DNA of 64,000 nucleotides from assembly GCA_000697475.1 (NCBI GenBank), contig JNEU01001154.1, forward strand, positions 186,001-250,000. The letters run 5' to 3'. A program made the translations under genes and the position numbers. Below the pieces are notes generated by a model. That model made no database searches and was not told the DNA's origin. It saw only the letters and a program-made list of their open reading frames with translations. The DNA is from Lichtheimia corymbifera B2541. Taxonomy: Eukaryota; Mucoromycota; Mucoromycetes; Mucorales; Lichtheimiaceae. Below, piece after piece: positions 50,344 through 63,716 of the stretch (its first letter is position 1; each line of letters starts with the position of its first letter).

Positions 50344-52112
50344 TCACTCCATTTCCTCATCACTGGGCTCAAGTTGATCCACCTCGTCGTCCACCATATT
50401 TACATCATTTTCAGGACCCTGTGCAACTGGCATTGGAGGAGGTGGAGGAGGAGTTGTTGCTGCTATCTCGGATGATGATGGCAAGATGGTTTGCTGAGAA
50501 GGTTGTGTAGATGATTGCGGTGCTGGTGGTGGCAAATCAGATGGTGGATTAATGGGTTGTACGTGTGGTAAAGTTGAAGATGATGATGATACATTGGGTG
50601 GTGATGCCGAGGATGATAGCAAATTTTGCATTTTGGGAGCTGTTGTAGTTTCTTCATCTTGCTGTCCTCCTGCCGATGATACGACTGATGTAGCTTCACT
50701 ATCCTGAATAACCATCTCATCACCAATGGGTCCACCTCCTGTACTGCTGCCACTTTCGTCTTCCCTTGGTGCTCGCCTATTTGCATTTCCAAGCTGTTCA
50801 ATGTTGGATCGTTTCTTTACCGCTGCTGCCATCACTCCTTTTGCTGCACGTGGTTCCATTTCCTCAAAGTTCTGTGCCACATAATAACGTAGCTTTTCAG
50901 TGCCTGGTAAATCTTGAATAAGTTTGGCGATTGTAGGGTGCTTAAAGCCATAGTAATCAGGTCCACTAGCAGAATTCGAGTGTTCACGGCTGCGAATTTC
51001 GTTTGATCGTCGCACAACCACTGTCCAGGCACCTGTAGCTGAATTGGCAATGATTGGTTGATCGGGCATATCAGCCGCTACCACATGGAATCGTGGTCCA
51101 TCACCACCATCCAAAATGGTGGATGTAATGACCGTATTGTTGGCAGGATCCACCATGCTTGGATAGGTTCTATTTTACGTGTCAGCTGGTTGATATTACA
51201 AGTGTGCCATTCAATCTTTTTACCTGCTAACAGTGTAACCCACAGGAAAGATATAACGTTCATTGTGGAAAGAGTCACGGTCGCTTACAATCCTTCCCAA
51301 ATCATGTACTGTGAGCACGCCAATTTGTTGTGGGAGTCGTGGTTGACCATTTTCATCACGATCGATAGGTTGTACACGGCGAGTTTTTACGGCGACACGG
51401 GAAATTTTGGATCGTTTTGGGGGTGCAGACGCGACTGTTGCCATGTCACGCGTTTGCTTCCGAGAAGGGCTTTCGATAGGAGAGGCTGAGGAGCTGGGTT
51501 GCGATGTCACACGGCGTCGGATGGCTTTAGAAGAAGAATGTAATGGCAATACTAGGAGTGGTTGGTTCATTGTAAGCAGCAGTTTAATAATCCATGATCT
51601 TGATATTACTTACATTCATCCAAATCGCTATCAGCATCTGATAATCCACTTGGTATATCGCTGCTGTCGTCATCCGATAATGTATTCGTTCGTCCAATGT
51701 TGTCCAGTAGCACACTAAAAAAAGAAATTAAGTATCTCTCTCCTCCCTCAAACATCACCATACACATTTCTCTTTCTTTCTCTCTTTCCCTCTCATTCTC
51801 AACTCTTCCTTACTTTCGCTCAAAAGTCAGTGTCCGGATTTTCTTTTTGGCTCGTATGTATTGTTTGGACATGGAATCGTTGATCTGTTGTATACAATAA
51901 TGCACGTATGAGTTATTGTGCACGCGTCACGCTGCTGCAATCAAACAAACGCTGCTGACCTCCATGATTTCCCGCAACTTGCGCTTTAACTGCTTATAAC
52001 CATCTTCAGAAAACGAGTCGTCTGCTGGTATAGCTGATGATGAGTCAACGGCTGATGGGTTAAAAGCGGATGATGGTGTTTGAGGAGACTCTATAAAAGG
52101 AGGGCTCGACAT
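50344..52112 (-). CDS. FY-rich (FYRN/FYRC) domain protein, TBRG1-like
   Basis: Five exons on the minus strand (52112-51960, 51884-51814, 51714-51614, 51524-51224, 51169-50344) give 483 aa. A coiled-coil N-terminal part (GYKQLKRKLREIMEINDSMS, then KKKIRTLTFERN) precedes an acidic Ser-rich linker and a FYRN module (LPQQIGVLTVHDLGRIV, ERYIFPVGYTVSRTYPSMVD) followed by FYRC (GPRFHVVAADMPDQPI, SASGPDYYGFKHPTIAKLI). FY-rich pairs occur in chromatin proteins such as MLL/Trithorax and in TBRG1, whose short coiled-coil plus FYR layout this matches best. The C-terminal third is Pro/Ser-rich and ends acidic (EDVD-type, DQLEPSDEEME). The first donor (GTCAGC) is weak but phase-correct. Probable nuclear protein; partner unknown. 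Confidence 0.85.
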
Positions 52113-53075
52113 AAGAAGGGAAGGAAGAGGTGTGGAAAGAATGGGAAGAGTAAAAGTGAAAAGAAGAAGAAAAAGATTAACGTAAGCCAAGAACAAGGCG
52201 GGTTTTTGGAGTAGCGCGGGGAAAGGAAGCAAGAGAAAGTGAAAGAGAGCAGGGTCCCAATACACACACAAAGACGACGACGGGGGTGCACTGTATCCAC
52301 CACTTAAAAATTTATTCTACCGTGTTCAACATGGAGCTGCTTCTGCCATCGAGACGGCTGAATGAGTAAAAGGGAACGTCTACGATCGGGTACATTTGAA
52401 AAAGGTTCCACTGAGAAAAAGAATGCGAAAAAAAAAGTTGATTCACAAGGGATAAAAGAAACCAAAAGGAAAGATAACAGTGGGCTGTAGCACAAAATCA
52501 GACCTCACGGATGCAATGGCTTGTCGCTCTCTATGTGAATTACCCATGACATATGTACTTCAATAAACCAATGGCGCCAATTCATCATTACAGAGTTCGC
52601 TTGTACTTCCGAGTGAGTGAGTGAGAGTGAGTGTGCGTGTGTGTGTGCCATGTCCAAGTGATTGATGTCTTGTGTCATCAATACACTTTGGTTCCCACCA
52701 TCAAACCCACAATGGATGAACTATATTCGCTGCAGCACAATCGGTATTTTCCAAGGACGGCTACATATGCATGTTTAAATACATCCCATATCCCAAAAGC
52801 TGGAAACCTTTTATACAAGGTTACACAATGCATCTCATTATGCCGGCAGCTATTTTAACGTCACGGGTGCATATCTTTATTAGACGACGACGATCATCAA
52901 ATCTATTCCATTGTACATATCAGAGTTGACTTTGAATTTGGTTATGAACTGTACATTGCTTTATTATGATGGCCCAATATTAGTTGCCGATTACTAGCGG
53001 AATAACAGTGTGTGAAATAGGAAAGGAAGAAAAGGAGGAGGAGAAGGAGGAGGAAGGTATGTGGTGTGGAATCAC
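52113..53075. other. Intergenic, promoter side of the FYR gene and 3' side of PAN2
   Basis: About 960 nt with purine-rich plus-strand DNA near 52130-52210 (pyrimidine-rich on the FYR coding strand, as in a promoter). Short frames have no supporting motif. No RNA gene is seen. Confidence 0.45.
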
Positions 53076-56000
53076 TTAGGCGGGCCGACTAGGATTTGGT
53101 GATAAGATGGCACTAGGTGTCCGTGATAACGCCTCACGAGTTCCTTTTAACCAGTTTGCACGATGACCAGCTTCATAAATCTCCTCAAGCACCTGGCCAA
53201 ACTTTCCTTCTTCCCGATATTTGAGATACTTTTTGTAAAGAATGAGAGCCTACCATAAGATAGCATGTTGAGTATTTTGCCATTCCCTTTCCTGTACTCT
53301 GGTTATATTACCGTTTCAGCATCCTCAATACTGTCATGGCCATGGGATTGGATATTTTGCTCGAGCAGGTGCCATGCAAGGAAACGCAATGATATTTTCC
53401 TAGTCAAGGATTAGCTTATTGACCGATAGACGCAGCACATGTATCCATTACCTGTGACGATTTCGGATGTGGTAAATGTCAACGGTGTCAATGATTTGCT
53501 CAGGAGGAACCAGGATATCTACATCATTAACATAATATAAGTCCACATATTACAACGATAAAAGGCGTTACTTACTGATGGTACGAAAGTCCTTTGAAAG
53601 GCCATGGCCAATAAATATACATCCCAGATCCAGTAACATCCTTAATTTCTTGTATGCGATCTTAAGAGGCACCAATGTATGTCGCGTTGTGTTCGGATCC
53701 AGATCCTCAGCTGCAACCATGATAAGTTTCATACATAAAGAATCAATCATATCTTACTTACCATGAATGCCGCTGAATTCGGTGAGATAATCGACTACCT
53801 TTTCTGTACTTGAAATATAATCATCGATAAATGGAACACCTTCGTCAGGTCCTTCGCCACGAATGACGCTAACACGAGCAAGCATCAAAGTACTTGGTCG
53901 AATCAAAGACTTGGTGCCGTCACTACGAATCTCGGTCTCTTCTTGGTTCAAAGCAACAAACTCAGCGTCGATCGCAACCAACGTTCCTTTGCGAGGCATC
54001 TCTGTTGGTGATAATACGCGATGTAAGGGATTCTCTGGTGGATTCCTGATAATGCATTTGTTAACGACACTATATCCATAACTGTACCCTCCTATACATA
54101 CTTTGCAATGGATCGATCTTCAAACAAGAGCGAATAATCCACTTCAGATGGCAAGGAGCTGAAATCCAATATTTCGTCGCTGTCCACTCGTCGGTACTGC
54201 AACACGCATGGTGTCTGCACAAAGAGCAATTAGCATCATTGGTGGATTGTGTTTATGTGGTTGGCTTACCTTCCATGTTCCTTTGAATGAAAGTACTTCT
54301 TCTTTTCGAATCCTTCGAACCAAAAAGTCATTAAAGAGGTACCAGGGGCTCTTGTCATCCACTTCTTGTTCAACATCAGGGACTGGATTAAAAGCAAAGG
54401 TCAAAAGTTGATTCATCACAAACAGATAGACGTGTATACCTTTTACTTGAGCGACAAGGTGTGATTCATCTTCGTCAGCATTGACTTGCAAAATCGTGGA
54501 CTAAAAACCGAATCGCATTAATAACAAGGCATTAGATATCCATAATAACGCTTACCGAAAGCTCGTAGATGGCACACATCTTTGGGGACTGATTGAATTC
54601 TGGGGGTATCTCTTTTCCTCGTGGTAATGCCTTGAGAATAATCTCTGTGCCATTGATGTACACACCAAATCTGATATACGTTCATGTTAGAGTGTCACAC
54701 ACTCAAACGGCCATTCCCCCATTTACCTTTCTGGGACCCACGAAGATTGATGTGCATTCGTGTCGGTGCCACTATCGCTTTCTTGACTACCAGCATCACT
54801 CGATGGCTGTTTCTTGGGCATGTTGGGTCCATTTTGTCGCCACATGGCAGTGTCTTCTGCTTTGAAGGCACCCGAATTGATCAACAATGAAGGTGGTAGA
54901 GCTTGGATAACCTTTTTGATCGCCATGGGTTGATATTGTCGACAATTGATACACCATGCTTTAGTCTGGTTCTCTCGATACATGCTTCCCTTCAAGATAC
55001 TGGTAAACGATCGTTTCCGCATCTTTTGATCCTTCTTTGGATATAACATGTCAATGACAAATGGATATGTGATTCGTGAAAGCTCATGGTTGCAGCCGCT
55101 GCATTTGCTATGGTTGAGCGTTTGAAGACCAAAGATCTGTTGTATCACCGATGGGGGTGGAAGTGACGAGGAAGCAGGGTCATTGCTGGTGTTGTCAAGA
55201 CATAATGCTGATGATATTAATGGATTATCCCTCATTTGATCGATTTCTTGATGCAGTTGTTCCAAAAGGAATCGCATAAATGTCTGAATCATCATCGAAT
55301 AGGATGTCTTGTGATCGGGTGTTTCTGGTTCCAACAATCCTAGTACTTCAGCTAATAACATTATGAGTTAGTTGCATATCCACACAACGAGCCATTGATG
55401 TTTTACCTTGAGGAAACGTGCTAAAGACACGCAAAAAGTTGGTTGCCTGGCAATTCTGTCCTTTGGAATCTTCAAGCATTCTGAATAGGAAACCAAGCTC
55501 GCATAAGAGACAATGCTCTCGGGGACAAGATGTCTTGATATGAGAAATGGCAACGTTGCGTAGCGGTTTGACAAAGAATAGCATTTGCAAAAGGGAATTG
55601 CAGTATGAGTTCCTGATGTGTGTCTCGAGACCACCGTATCTTGTACGATTGTAATAGCTAATAACACATTCATTCGATACGTTTCCCCTTGTCTCACTTG
55701 TCTTTTTCTCATGCTTACCCAAAATCAAAGTCCTCAACACCAAATTTGCTGTACTGGATTTCCACACGTTGATAATGTTTTGGCATTGTGAGAGCGAGTG
55801 GATCGTTTATGTGCAAATCACCCACGGATGAAGATCGTCGGCCGGTATGCTATTATTGTGATTGTCATGTTAGAGTCAGAGGGATGAGTTGAATATATGA
55901 TAGGACATACATGTGGTTCGCCTTGTTCATCCAAGATAACGTTGCTGGAGGATAATAATTCACGTTCTTGCTCTGATCGAAATTTGGGAACATCGCGCTT

Positions 56001-57513
56001 TTCTTTGGTGGTGCGTTTCTTTTTGGGTGCCTGATTGCGTCGCATGTTGCCAGGATTGGGTGCATATCCAACAAAATCGATCTTTTTCATGCTGCGTATC
56101 ATCTCATCGTCAATCTGGGGTGGTGGACAACCGGCTTCGAATACTGAATGTGTGGTCCAAGTAGACAACAAGGGCTCCGTATAATATGGCATACCTACCG
56201 ATGAAAGAGGACTTTTTTTTGGTGATATGAATTAGCAACAAGCCTAGACATCTCTTTTTATGTGACATTTACCTATCATCGGCCATTGCCACATTGGGTT
56301 GAGGAACGGCATCGGGTGTTGTCAATGGCATGGAATATGGGTTGATATCAAAGTTATCCGTGTCAGCAAACTGGTAAACGAAGCTTGCACCATCACCGAA
56401 TGCCAATGTTTGCGCAGAGCTTGACATATCCATAGCAGTAATGTAGCTGGAGCTTTGGATCTGGAAAAACTGAGCTGGTGGTGCATAAGAACCCATTGCC
56501 AAGCTGGATACGTCGCACATTTGGAATTGACCGGATTGAGAAGCGACAAGGCACGTCGTGCTGAGAGTGGGATGCATTCGTAGAAACATGGGACCACTAG
56601 GGAAAGGGATGGGTGCTAGTGATCGTGCTGCCATGCGAACATCGTAGACTTTGACCAATGGATCAATGACGAGAGAATTTTGTCTAATATACGCACACTC
56701 ATTAGCTTATTTCCATCAACCCTTCAAGATGATTTACCTTTGTGAGAATCCGCATGTTACAAGAATATTGCCAGATACATCAAGATCAGAGAGGGTTGCA
56801 GTATGCGCCTGTATCCTCTGTTCAACTCGCATAGTCCTCGTATCTCGCATGGTCACTTCGCCTGATAATGATCCACAGCATATAGATCTTGCCATGTTCC
56901 TCATCACCACAATGTTGGATGTATCAGGTACAGTCGATGTAATGGAACCACGTGCCATGTTGATAACTAGCATCTCTTCTTGTTGACCAGCTACCAGAAG
57001 CTCGCTGTTGTTGGTGAGTGTCTTGGTCGTCATACAATGCAAATCAGTCGTCTGCTCGTTGCTATTTATCACCCCGTTCATTTAGTCACAGTCTATAATA
57101 CTTTTATGATACCAATATACCTAATGTTGAACCTCACTAGGCCACGTCGGTCACGCATTTGTATACTCTTTGGACTGATGCTGATAATGCCTCGATCGGT
57201 AAGTCGAATCTGCCGAATCTGCTCATTTTTGTGTGCTTTGAAAGACGTGTATCGCTGGAGACCTTTGCCATAGTACGAGGTGACACGGCCCTATATAAAA
57301 CATCCGCCATGAGTCCAAATGAAGGTAGAGGAATAGTGGAGGTGTGGCGATGGCGTGCGTGTGTGTGTCGAGTGTGCTGCAGTAAAAACTTACGTTGTCA
57401 TTGCCCACCCAAAGAAGTTCAAAGTAGGGATCCCAACACAATGCCGTTACAGGAGTCGCATTATCAATGGCTGGATCGCATATGCTCTGTACTTGAGACC
57501 ATGTACTTTCCAT
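53076..57513 (-). CDS. PAN2: PAN2, catalytic subunit of the PAN2-PAN3 deadenylase
   Basis: Seventeen exons on the minus strand (57513-57394, 57290-57121, 57061-56738, 56683-56273, 56211-55911, 55849-55719, 55657-55407, 55351-54727, 54670-54556, 54500-54440, 54382-54270, 54214-54102, 54045-53762, 53710-53576, 53518-53452, 53399-53312, 53249-53076) give 1160 aa. Order: N-terminal WD40 propeller ([19 protein letters not shown]), a linker ([13 protein letters not shown]), a USP-like fold ([20 protein letters not shown]) without the usual catalytic Cys context, and a DEDDh exonuclease: [18 protein letters not shown] and HDSIEDA carry the acidic residues. PAN2 shortens poly(A) tails, recruited by PAN3 and poly(A)-binding protein. 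One acceptor (before 56211) follows a run of A rather than pyrimidines. Confidence 0.94.
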
Positions 57514-58048
57514 TCGGTGCTAACAAGAGACGTGGTCAAGCTGCTGGGATGTCGCATAGACAAAGATGTCAGTTGTCGGCGATTGGCTGCAGTCACAAGC
57601 TTACCTCGGCTATGCATCCATTTTTCTTCTTGTATGCAATAGTCGACTAGCATTATAATTATCATGTTGATGTACGCTTTAATAAATCTCAAGGAGAATT
57701 CACGAACTGCATGGTTCAAGACAATGAAGCTAGCAGAGTCTTTGTTTGGGTTGTTTAGCTATTGCCATTTTAATATCTCATAGCATGATGGTCCCATTCG
57801 ATCTAGCATAAAGCCTGCATATTATGTAATTGATGATGAGGGGTAAACATCTTGTGTCCAATGCAGAGCACTTTATGTTACAGTGTGCAAATGTGGTTAT
57901 ACGGTTTCGCATGATTCGCTTTAAAGTGGAGCGCTGAGTCAATTGGGTTTCCTAGTCCATAGCATCGCGTGCTGCTCTCGTAAGCAGAAATCCTAATACT
58001 GCACGCATCAAGCACTGGTCTTCATTTCCTTTCTTTCTCTTTTGCATC
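57514..58048. promoter_or_regulatory. Divergent promoter region of PAN2 and pyrophosphatase
   Basis: 535 nt separate two divergent start codons. The plus-strand end is C/T-rich just before ATG 58049 (CCTTTCTTTCTCTTTTGC). No TATA or other defined element is identified. Confidence 0.4.
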
Positions 58049-59356
58049 ATGTCACCCTATACCGTGGCTGCTACTGGCCAACCTTACAGTCCTTCATATC
58101 GTCTTCATGTCCGTAAGTACCATTTATCACCTCCTCTCGCTTTCCACTCCCACCTCTCTAATAGCACAGATTTATTTGGATAGAAAAGGACGGCATAACT
58201 ATCTCTCCCTTTCACGACATTCCCCTTTTCGCCAATGCTGAAAAGACCATTTACAACATGGTGGTCGAGATCCCTCGGTGGACCAATGCTAAAGTAGAGG
58301 TAACGTTCGAGCATGGAGAGTTGGCATTCATTTGCTGATCGTTGCTCTTTAGATTGCCACTGGAGAAGCATTCAACCCTCTGAAACAAGATATGAAGAAA
58401 GGCAAACTTCGATTCGTTCGCAACTGCTTCCCATACAAGGGTTATATTTGGAATTATGGATGCTTGCCACAGGTAATTACTATATACTACAAACTATCCT
58501 CCATGGTTCTCACTATGAATGATGATCTGTTGCAGACATGGGAGGATCCAACATCGGTGCACCCCGATACCAAAGCACGTGGAGACAATGACCCTATCGA
58601 TGTGTGTGAGATTGGAGAGCAAATCGGTTATCCAGGCCAGGTGAAGCAAGTCAAAGTCCTTGGTGTGATGGCCCTCTTGGATGAAGGAGAAACCGATTGG
58701 AAGGTGTTGGCCATTGATGTAAAGGATCCCATGGCGGATAAATTAAATGGTAAGTTGCACGTGAATATCAGGAACCCGAAATTGATCTATGCTGCTGCAA
58801 CACAAATAGACATCCATGACGTGGAGAAATACCTTCCTGGACTGGTTGATGCTACTCGTCATTGGTTCAAGGTTTACAAGATGCCAGATGGCAAGCCTGC
58901 TAATAAGTTTGCTTTCAAGGGTGCATGCAAGGATAAAGTAAGTGGTGCATGTGTGTGTGTCACACAAGGAGCTTCTTTCGACTCATATTCCGATGGAAAG
59001 GTTTACGCTACTCATGTGATTCATGAAACCCACGATGCTTGGAAGAAGCTTATCCAGGGCAAGATACCAGCAAAGGCCGATACGCATGATATTAATGTGT
59101 AAGTTTCCATGCAATACATATACTTGACAAAAGACTAATTGGACGATATATCTTTTCCAGATCGAATGTCACTATTCAAGATTCACCCTATAATGTAAAG
59201 CCAACTCAAAAAAGCAAGGTAAGCCAGCCACTCTATCAATTGCAAATGCATGTCGCTCATGATATATTGCAGGCAACTCCTCCCCCAGTAGTAGCTGTAG
59301 AACCGATAGTTGAAGGAAAGGATGATAAGTGGTATTATATCAAAGCAAACTTATAA
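58049..59356 (+). CDS. IPP1: Inorganic pyrophosphatase, family I
   Basis: Eight exons (58049-58112, 58184-58299, 58353-58472, 58536-58749, 58810-58937, 59001-59098, 59161-59218, 59273-59356) give 293 aa, the size of fungal cytosolic enzymes. It hydrolyses pyrophosphate to phosphate with Mg ions, pulling biosynthetic reactions forward. Visible motifs: [49 protein letters not shown], the signature [12 protein letters not shown] with the metal-binding aspartates, and [15 protein letters not shown]. The C-terminus ([12 protein letters not shown]) is typical of fungal members. Each junction is in phase and restores conserved sequence. Confidence 0.95.
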
Positions 59357-60330
59357 AAGCAGCGGTTGTTGGGTTCTGATGAGGATCTGGAAATTCGTAC
59401 ATTATAACAATGATACTGGCAGTGCATTATGTATGTCCATTGCTTTAAGAACAGCAATTCCGATAGCCCGCTTGCATGACATTCCAGGAGGTGAATACAC
59501 CGATTATGTCAAATTTGATGCTCAAGTGCAGGAAAAAGAAGATCTCCCTCGGAAAATGGCTCCGCGTTCAGTACACTCATTCAACTTTGTATACAACTTT
59601 AAACGGTTCTCAATATTGGGGTATACAATGGTTCTTGTTTTCGCAATTCGTGTATCGCCCACAAGCTATCTGAATAAGAACGGGATGGCACCAAGAGTAT
59701 CAGCTTTGCAGCTGGATTGTTTTGTAATGATAATCTATTTTCCACTTATTCTTGCAAAAGTGGGATGCTTTCCTGCTGCATGGAAGGAGATGGGAGTTGA
59801 GGGGGGTGGGGATGGATTAATTAGTCAGCTCACCATCTCCTCCCCTTTTGATCCTGAGTAAAATTGAAGCGATGTACACAAATCAACTGAGACAACAATA
59901 GGCAATGCATTGACCGGGTTTATTCTTGGAAAGGTGCTGTGTAAGATATGCTCTTGATGATCCCATGCAAGTTGTCGTTGACGGATGCGAAGAAAGAAAG
60001 AATGATAGGAGTAGAAATGAGAGGGACAACCACATGCCTTGTAAGCTACACAGAAGCAACGAGAGTGTTGAGGGAGAATAAAAAAACTGGATGGTGTATG
60101 CTGGTAGTGAGGAGGTAGGAGGCATGCAGCATCCTTTTGCCGTATATATTTCTATCCCTTCTGTGGCTATCTTGACCACTGGTTTTCCAATCACTCACAG
60201 CTGTATACATATATACATGCGACCTCCATACGATTGCTCTACCAAGGTACCTGAGCATATAGAACATGATCCATATCGTTGTCGTAGGCCATCGGAAGGT
60301 TAGCATGAAACAAAGGGATGACCTCGTTGG
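59357..60330. other. Intergenic with a long unexplained open frame
   Basis: About 970 nt. A plus-strand frame stays open from the last pyrophosphatase exon to 59861 (up to 183 codons in another frame) but starts at a TTG and carries no motif; it is treated as a possible remnant (see Findings). The rest is unremarkable. Confidence 0.4.
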
Positions 60331-61358
60331 TTGATTATCGACTTCCCTCACCTCAGATCATCATTTTCTTATGTGCCAGCCAGCAATCGAAAACATAACA
60401 ATGATATAAAGACATCATCCGATATATCAGTTGCTGTGACCTTGGCATTGGAAGAGCCATCGGGTCGCACACACTCGTACCTGCCATACAGCAATCATGC
60501 ACTTGATATATCAAAAACACGAGATCATGCTTTATACGTGGAAGAGGAGATGGGAACCAAGAGTCTATTGCATCCACCCAATAGCACTTCGAGTCACCAT
60601 TTGGGAAGCTTTATTACAGATCCAACCACCTTAAACGACGAAACAGCTATTCCTGCTACAGCACGGAAAGGACCATGTTCAGCAGCATCATTGACTGATT
60701 TTCGACGATACAATACACGACAACGATCACCTAGAAAAATAGCTGCTATCATCATCCTATGTATTTTGTTAATGCTTGGTGCTGCTGCGACATTTGTATG
60801 TTGGCCACGGACGCCTCAGATCAAATTGGCTGGACAAGGGACAGTGGGTAGAGCTCGAGGACCAGAAGACGCGACTGATTGGGGACCAGATCAACAACAT
60901 CCATGGCTGCGTACAAGTTGGCTTGTCAATGTCACGTTGAACAACCAAGATAATTTTATACCGACTCGGGTGAATCGACTTGATGTTGTCTTGGCAGATG
61001 GTGATACGAAACAGCCTTTTGCACGATCGTATGCTACAGATCTTGTATTATCTCCTCGAACCGATACCCAGCTCACCATGCTCTTTGATGTCGAATATGA
61101 AACTCCTTCTCTAAAAGATCCCACATTCGAGCATTTATATAATGCCTGTGGTCCTCAAAAAATTAGTGTGTCTGCACCACCTGCACTCAATATCACCTTG
61201 CAGGTAAAAAAATTGATCATCACCGTCATCATCATTAGTATTAATCAAGAAGGTTTATGATCCATCAGGCTGTATTTACGTTACCAGGTATTGCATGGAG
61301 GCCCACTGTCATCCAGGATTCAGCTTTGGATGATGGTTTCCAATGCCCCAACAACTGA
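60331..61358 (+). CDS. Single-pass membrane protein with large extracytosolic domain, 5' end unresolved
   Basis: Two exons are clear: an open segment to 61203 and 61269-61358 (ending GFQCPNN). From the first in-frame ATG (60550) the product is 247 aa, but coding-like sequence continues upstream to about 60412 without an ATG, so a short 5' exon is likely. An acceptor before 60412 would keep phase with a donor near 60247 or 60299, but I cannot choose. Structure: polar Ser/Thr-rich cytosolic part, basic flank (RRYNTRQRSPRK), one helix (IAAIIILCILLMLGAAATFV), then a beta-rich domain (WLVNVTLNNQDNFIPTRVN, DTKQPFARSYATDLVLSPRT) resembling LEA2/NDR1-type or fungal vacuolar Tag1-like domains. Function unknown. 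The start coordinate is the open-frame limit, not a proven start codon. Confidence 0.6.
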
Positions 61359-61397
61359 GCAAGAACAAATGTCAGCCTGTACATCCCTTGCACAACA

Positions 61398-62638
61398 ATG
61401 ACCCCTCCCCGCGTCGATCCACCTCCTCTAAAAGAGAAAGATCAAATTCAAGCTCACCAGTTCTTCTTGGTATATACAACTCTTCTTTTTATTCTTTCAT
61501 GTCATATCCATTTTCCCTTTCTTGTTCCAACTGACAAGACTTCCATGACATTTACAGCAACCGCCCTTCCACTCGTTATTGCAGTTTTTGTTTTCTATTT
61601 CCTCGACGGTAAATTCACTCGACTCGTTTTGCTCTTGGCATCAATGCTAATGTTCTTTTTTTTACACCCATTGCAGGCGTTTACACTTTCACTCGTTTGT
61701 TGGATTCGCTGGTCATTGCTTTTATTATTGCCGTTTTCGTAAACCAGCTTGTTCATTCCACTCGACATTCGATTACGGCACTCCTGAAAAAGTGTTCTCC
61801 TTTACTGCTGCTTTCCACCAACCCCTGTGTATCCAATGACAACCATAATACCCATCACCAACACCACCCAACATCATCTATATCCACTACCAATGATTGC
61901 CCTGATACGTCAAAAACAGCTGATGTCTCATCCACTGAGCAATTGAATCACAAAGATGACACCACCACAACACAATCAATGCAAAGTGAAACAACCGAAT
62001 CAACGACAACGACGACGACGATCGAAGAGGAGCAGCATCATCATCCTTTATCAATCATGAATGAAAAAGTTGATCATCCAACAGCATCATCCAACTCGGC
62101 TGATACAGTGGAACAAGAGCCGAAAAGTACCGAGGCAGGACCCATTTCTCCTTTGGCCAATTCACGCTTGGAACAACAATGGACATCACGGCTTGAACGT
62201 CATGGTGCACAATCATCTTCCTCCAAAACACCTCTCTCAAAGCGTCCACCACCACCCACGCCTATCATGTCGTTCTCTACTCCTGTGCAGCAACATCATC
62301 GTCGTTATTACTTTCGTGATGAACCTTCACCTATAAGCCCACCCGCTTTATCACCTTCACTCTCTGTGAGCTCCATTGGTTCCACATCGGCCTATGAATA
62401 TGACCTGGTGCGTCTACGACGATCATCGCGTGTTGAAGAAATGATACGACAATTCGATCCACCCATGCAGCAACAGCAGCAGCATCAACGACGGAATAGT
62501 GTGGGATGTGGACCAACAGCATCATCCGTATCAACTTCAACCAGACCTTTTATCAAGAGCCGCACATTTGGATTCAAGCCTATTGTTGGTGTTTGGGAAA
62601 AAAGGATAGCAGAAACAGCAGATGAATGTAGTAGTTGA
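61398..62638 (+). CDS. Membrane protein with low-complexity cytosolic tail
   Basis: Exons 61398-61608 and 61677-62638 give 390 aa; joining them restores FLDGVYTFTRLLDSLVIAF. Two or three hydrophobic segments lie in the first 110 residues (FFLVYTTLLFILSCHI, ALPLVIAVFVFYFL, SLVIAFIIAVFV). The first may be partly intronic, since an alternative GTATAT donor inside it also keeps phase. The remaining about 280 residues are Ser/Thr/His/Gln/Pro-rich with poly-Thr and poly-Gln runs and short conserved-looking ends (SSRVEEMIRQFDPP; TFGFKPIVGVWEKRIAE). No domain is recognised. A membrane-anchored scaffold or signalling role is a guess. It begins only 40 nt after the stop of the preceding membrane-protein gene on the same strand. 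Confidence 0.65.
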
Positions 62639-63716
62639 AGAAAAAAAAGCGTTCGATAAAGAACAGAGTAAAAGAACAATTTGCTCGTGGCACATTATGA
62701 CGTCGCTTCACGAGGCACAATGACAAGTCCTTCTATTTTTTTTACTCGCTGTGCAAATGAATGGGTATTCAAAGGAGTGACATAGGAACGTATTTCATCA
62801 TTATTACGTATGTCGTTTGCTATGGCCACCGTCGTCATGTGGAGCTAAAGGAGAAAGATAATGGTGCTATTGATGACGACGATGACTATGTAATGGATTA
62901 TGGAGATCAAGAAGGGGATGTGTATACGAGTTTGGGAGAGTGACGTTATGCCTGTGGGTTGTAATAACCAATTCATGCACACACAGCCTCATTTTGGACA
63001 TGTCCACTAGACAAAGGGGGCGATGGACTTAAATAGTAGCTAATGTCAAACCTTAAATTCCCCTTAGGATAATGAAGGGGAAGGAGGATCAAAGAGACAA
63101 CCCTACAAAGGATCAAGGGAGGAGAGACAAGACGCCGAATCCCATCATGGTGGGCATGCACATCCATGCATAGCAAACAATGGGGCCAATGTGAGGTAGG
63201 GAAACCGATGCGATAACAGGTTTCCATTGATAGCCATCATCATTAAGGCACAGATCAAGATTGCAGGGGGCTACATATTCATGCTTTGGCAAGTTAAATT
63301 GGTACGTAATATCTGCTATTAGCTTGTTCTCGAGTTCATCTGGACCAACATGCTCCCTTGGGGAGAGTGCATTCTGTCTTCCAGGGATTTGGGAGTAGTT
63401 GCTCGGAGAGGATTATAGGGACATGATGCTCTATCTGTCTCTCTGTCTCTCTCTAGTCTGCTGTCAAAAAACATTTTGGCATCGAACGAAAGCAGTATTC
63501 ATTCTTCCCGTATCGCGTTACCAAGCATTTTTTTTTATTACTCTGGTACCCTTGAAAGGAGATTCAAGAGCCAAGCCTACATACATCCATGATTATTTAC
63601 GTTTGGGTGGGGCGTGTAATATCTTGTTGCATAACTTATATAAAAAGACATTTCCACATTTCCTCGTACATTTCGGATCACCATCATTTCATTGTTTCAA
63701 CTCACCTTCCACAAAT
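62639..63716. other. Intergenic upstream of a homeobox gene
   Basis: About 1.1 kb. A 60-codon frame at 62761-62943 (plus) begins hydrophobic and ends very acidic (AIDDDDDYVMDYGDQEGD); it could be a tiny gene or an exon, but nothing supports it further. A TATATAAAAAG-like box at about 63638-63647 lies about 70-80 nt before the ATG at 63717 and may be the homeobox promoter. Confidence 0.4.

Noticed and set aside
55407..55657. An active ubiquitin protease in the PAN2 locus
   Set aside because: The USP-like block sits in the PAN2 chain and lacks the normal GNTCY catalytic context; PAN2 is known to be a pseudo-USP.
61201..61260. A longer last exon for the one-helix protein, read through to a stop at 61258
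   Set aside because: The read-through adds an AT-rich tail, while splicing at 61203/61269 gives a conserved-looking end with a good acceptor (ATCAG).
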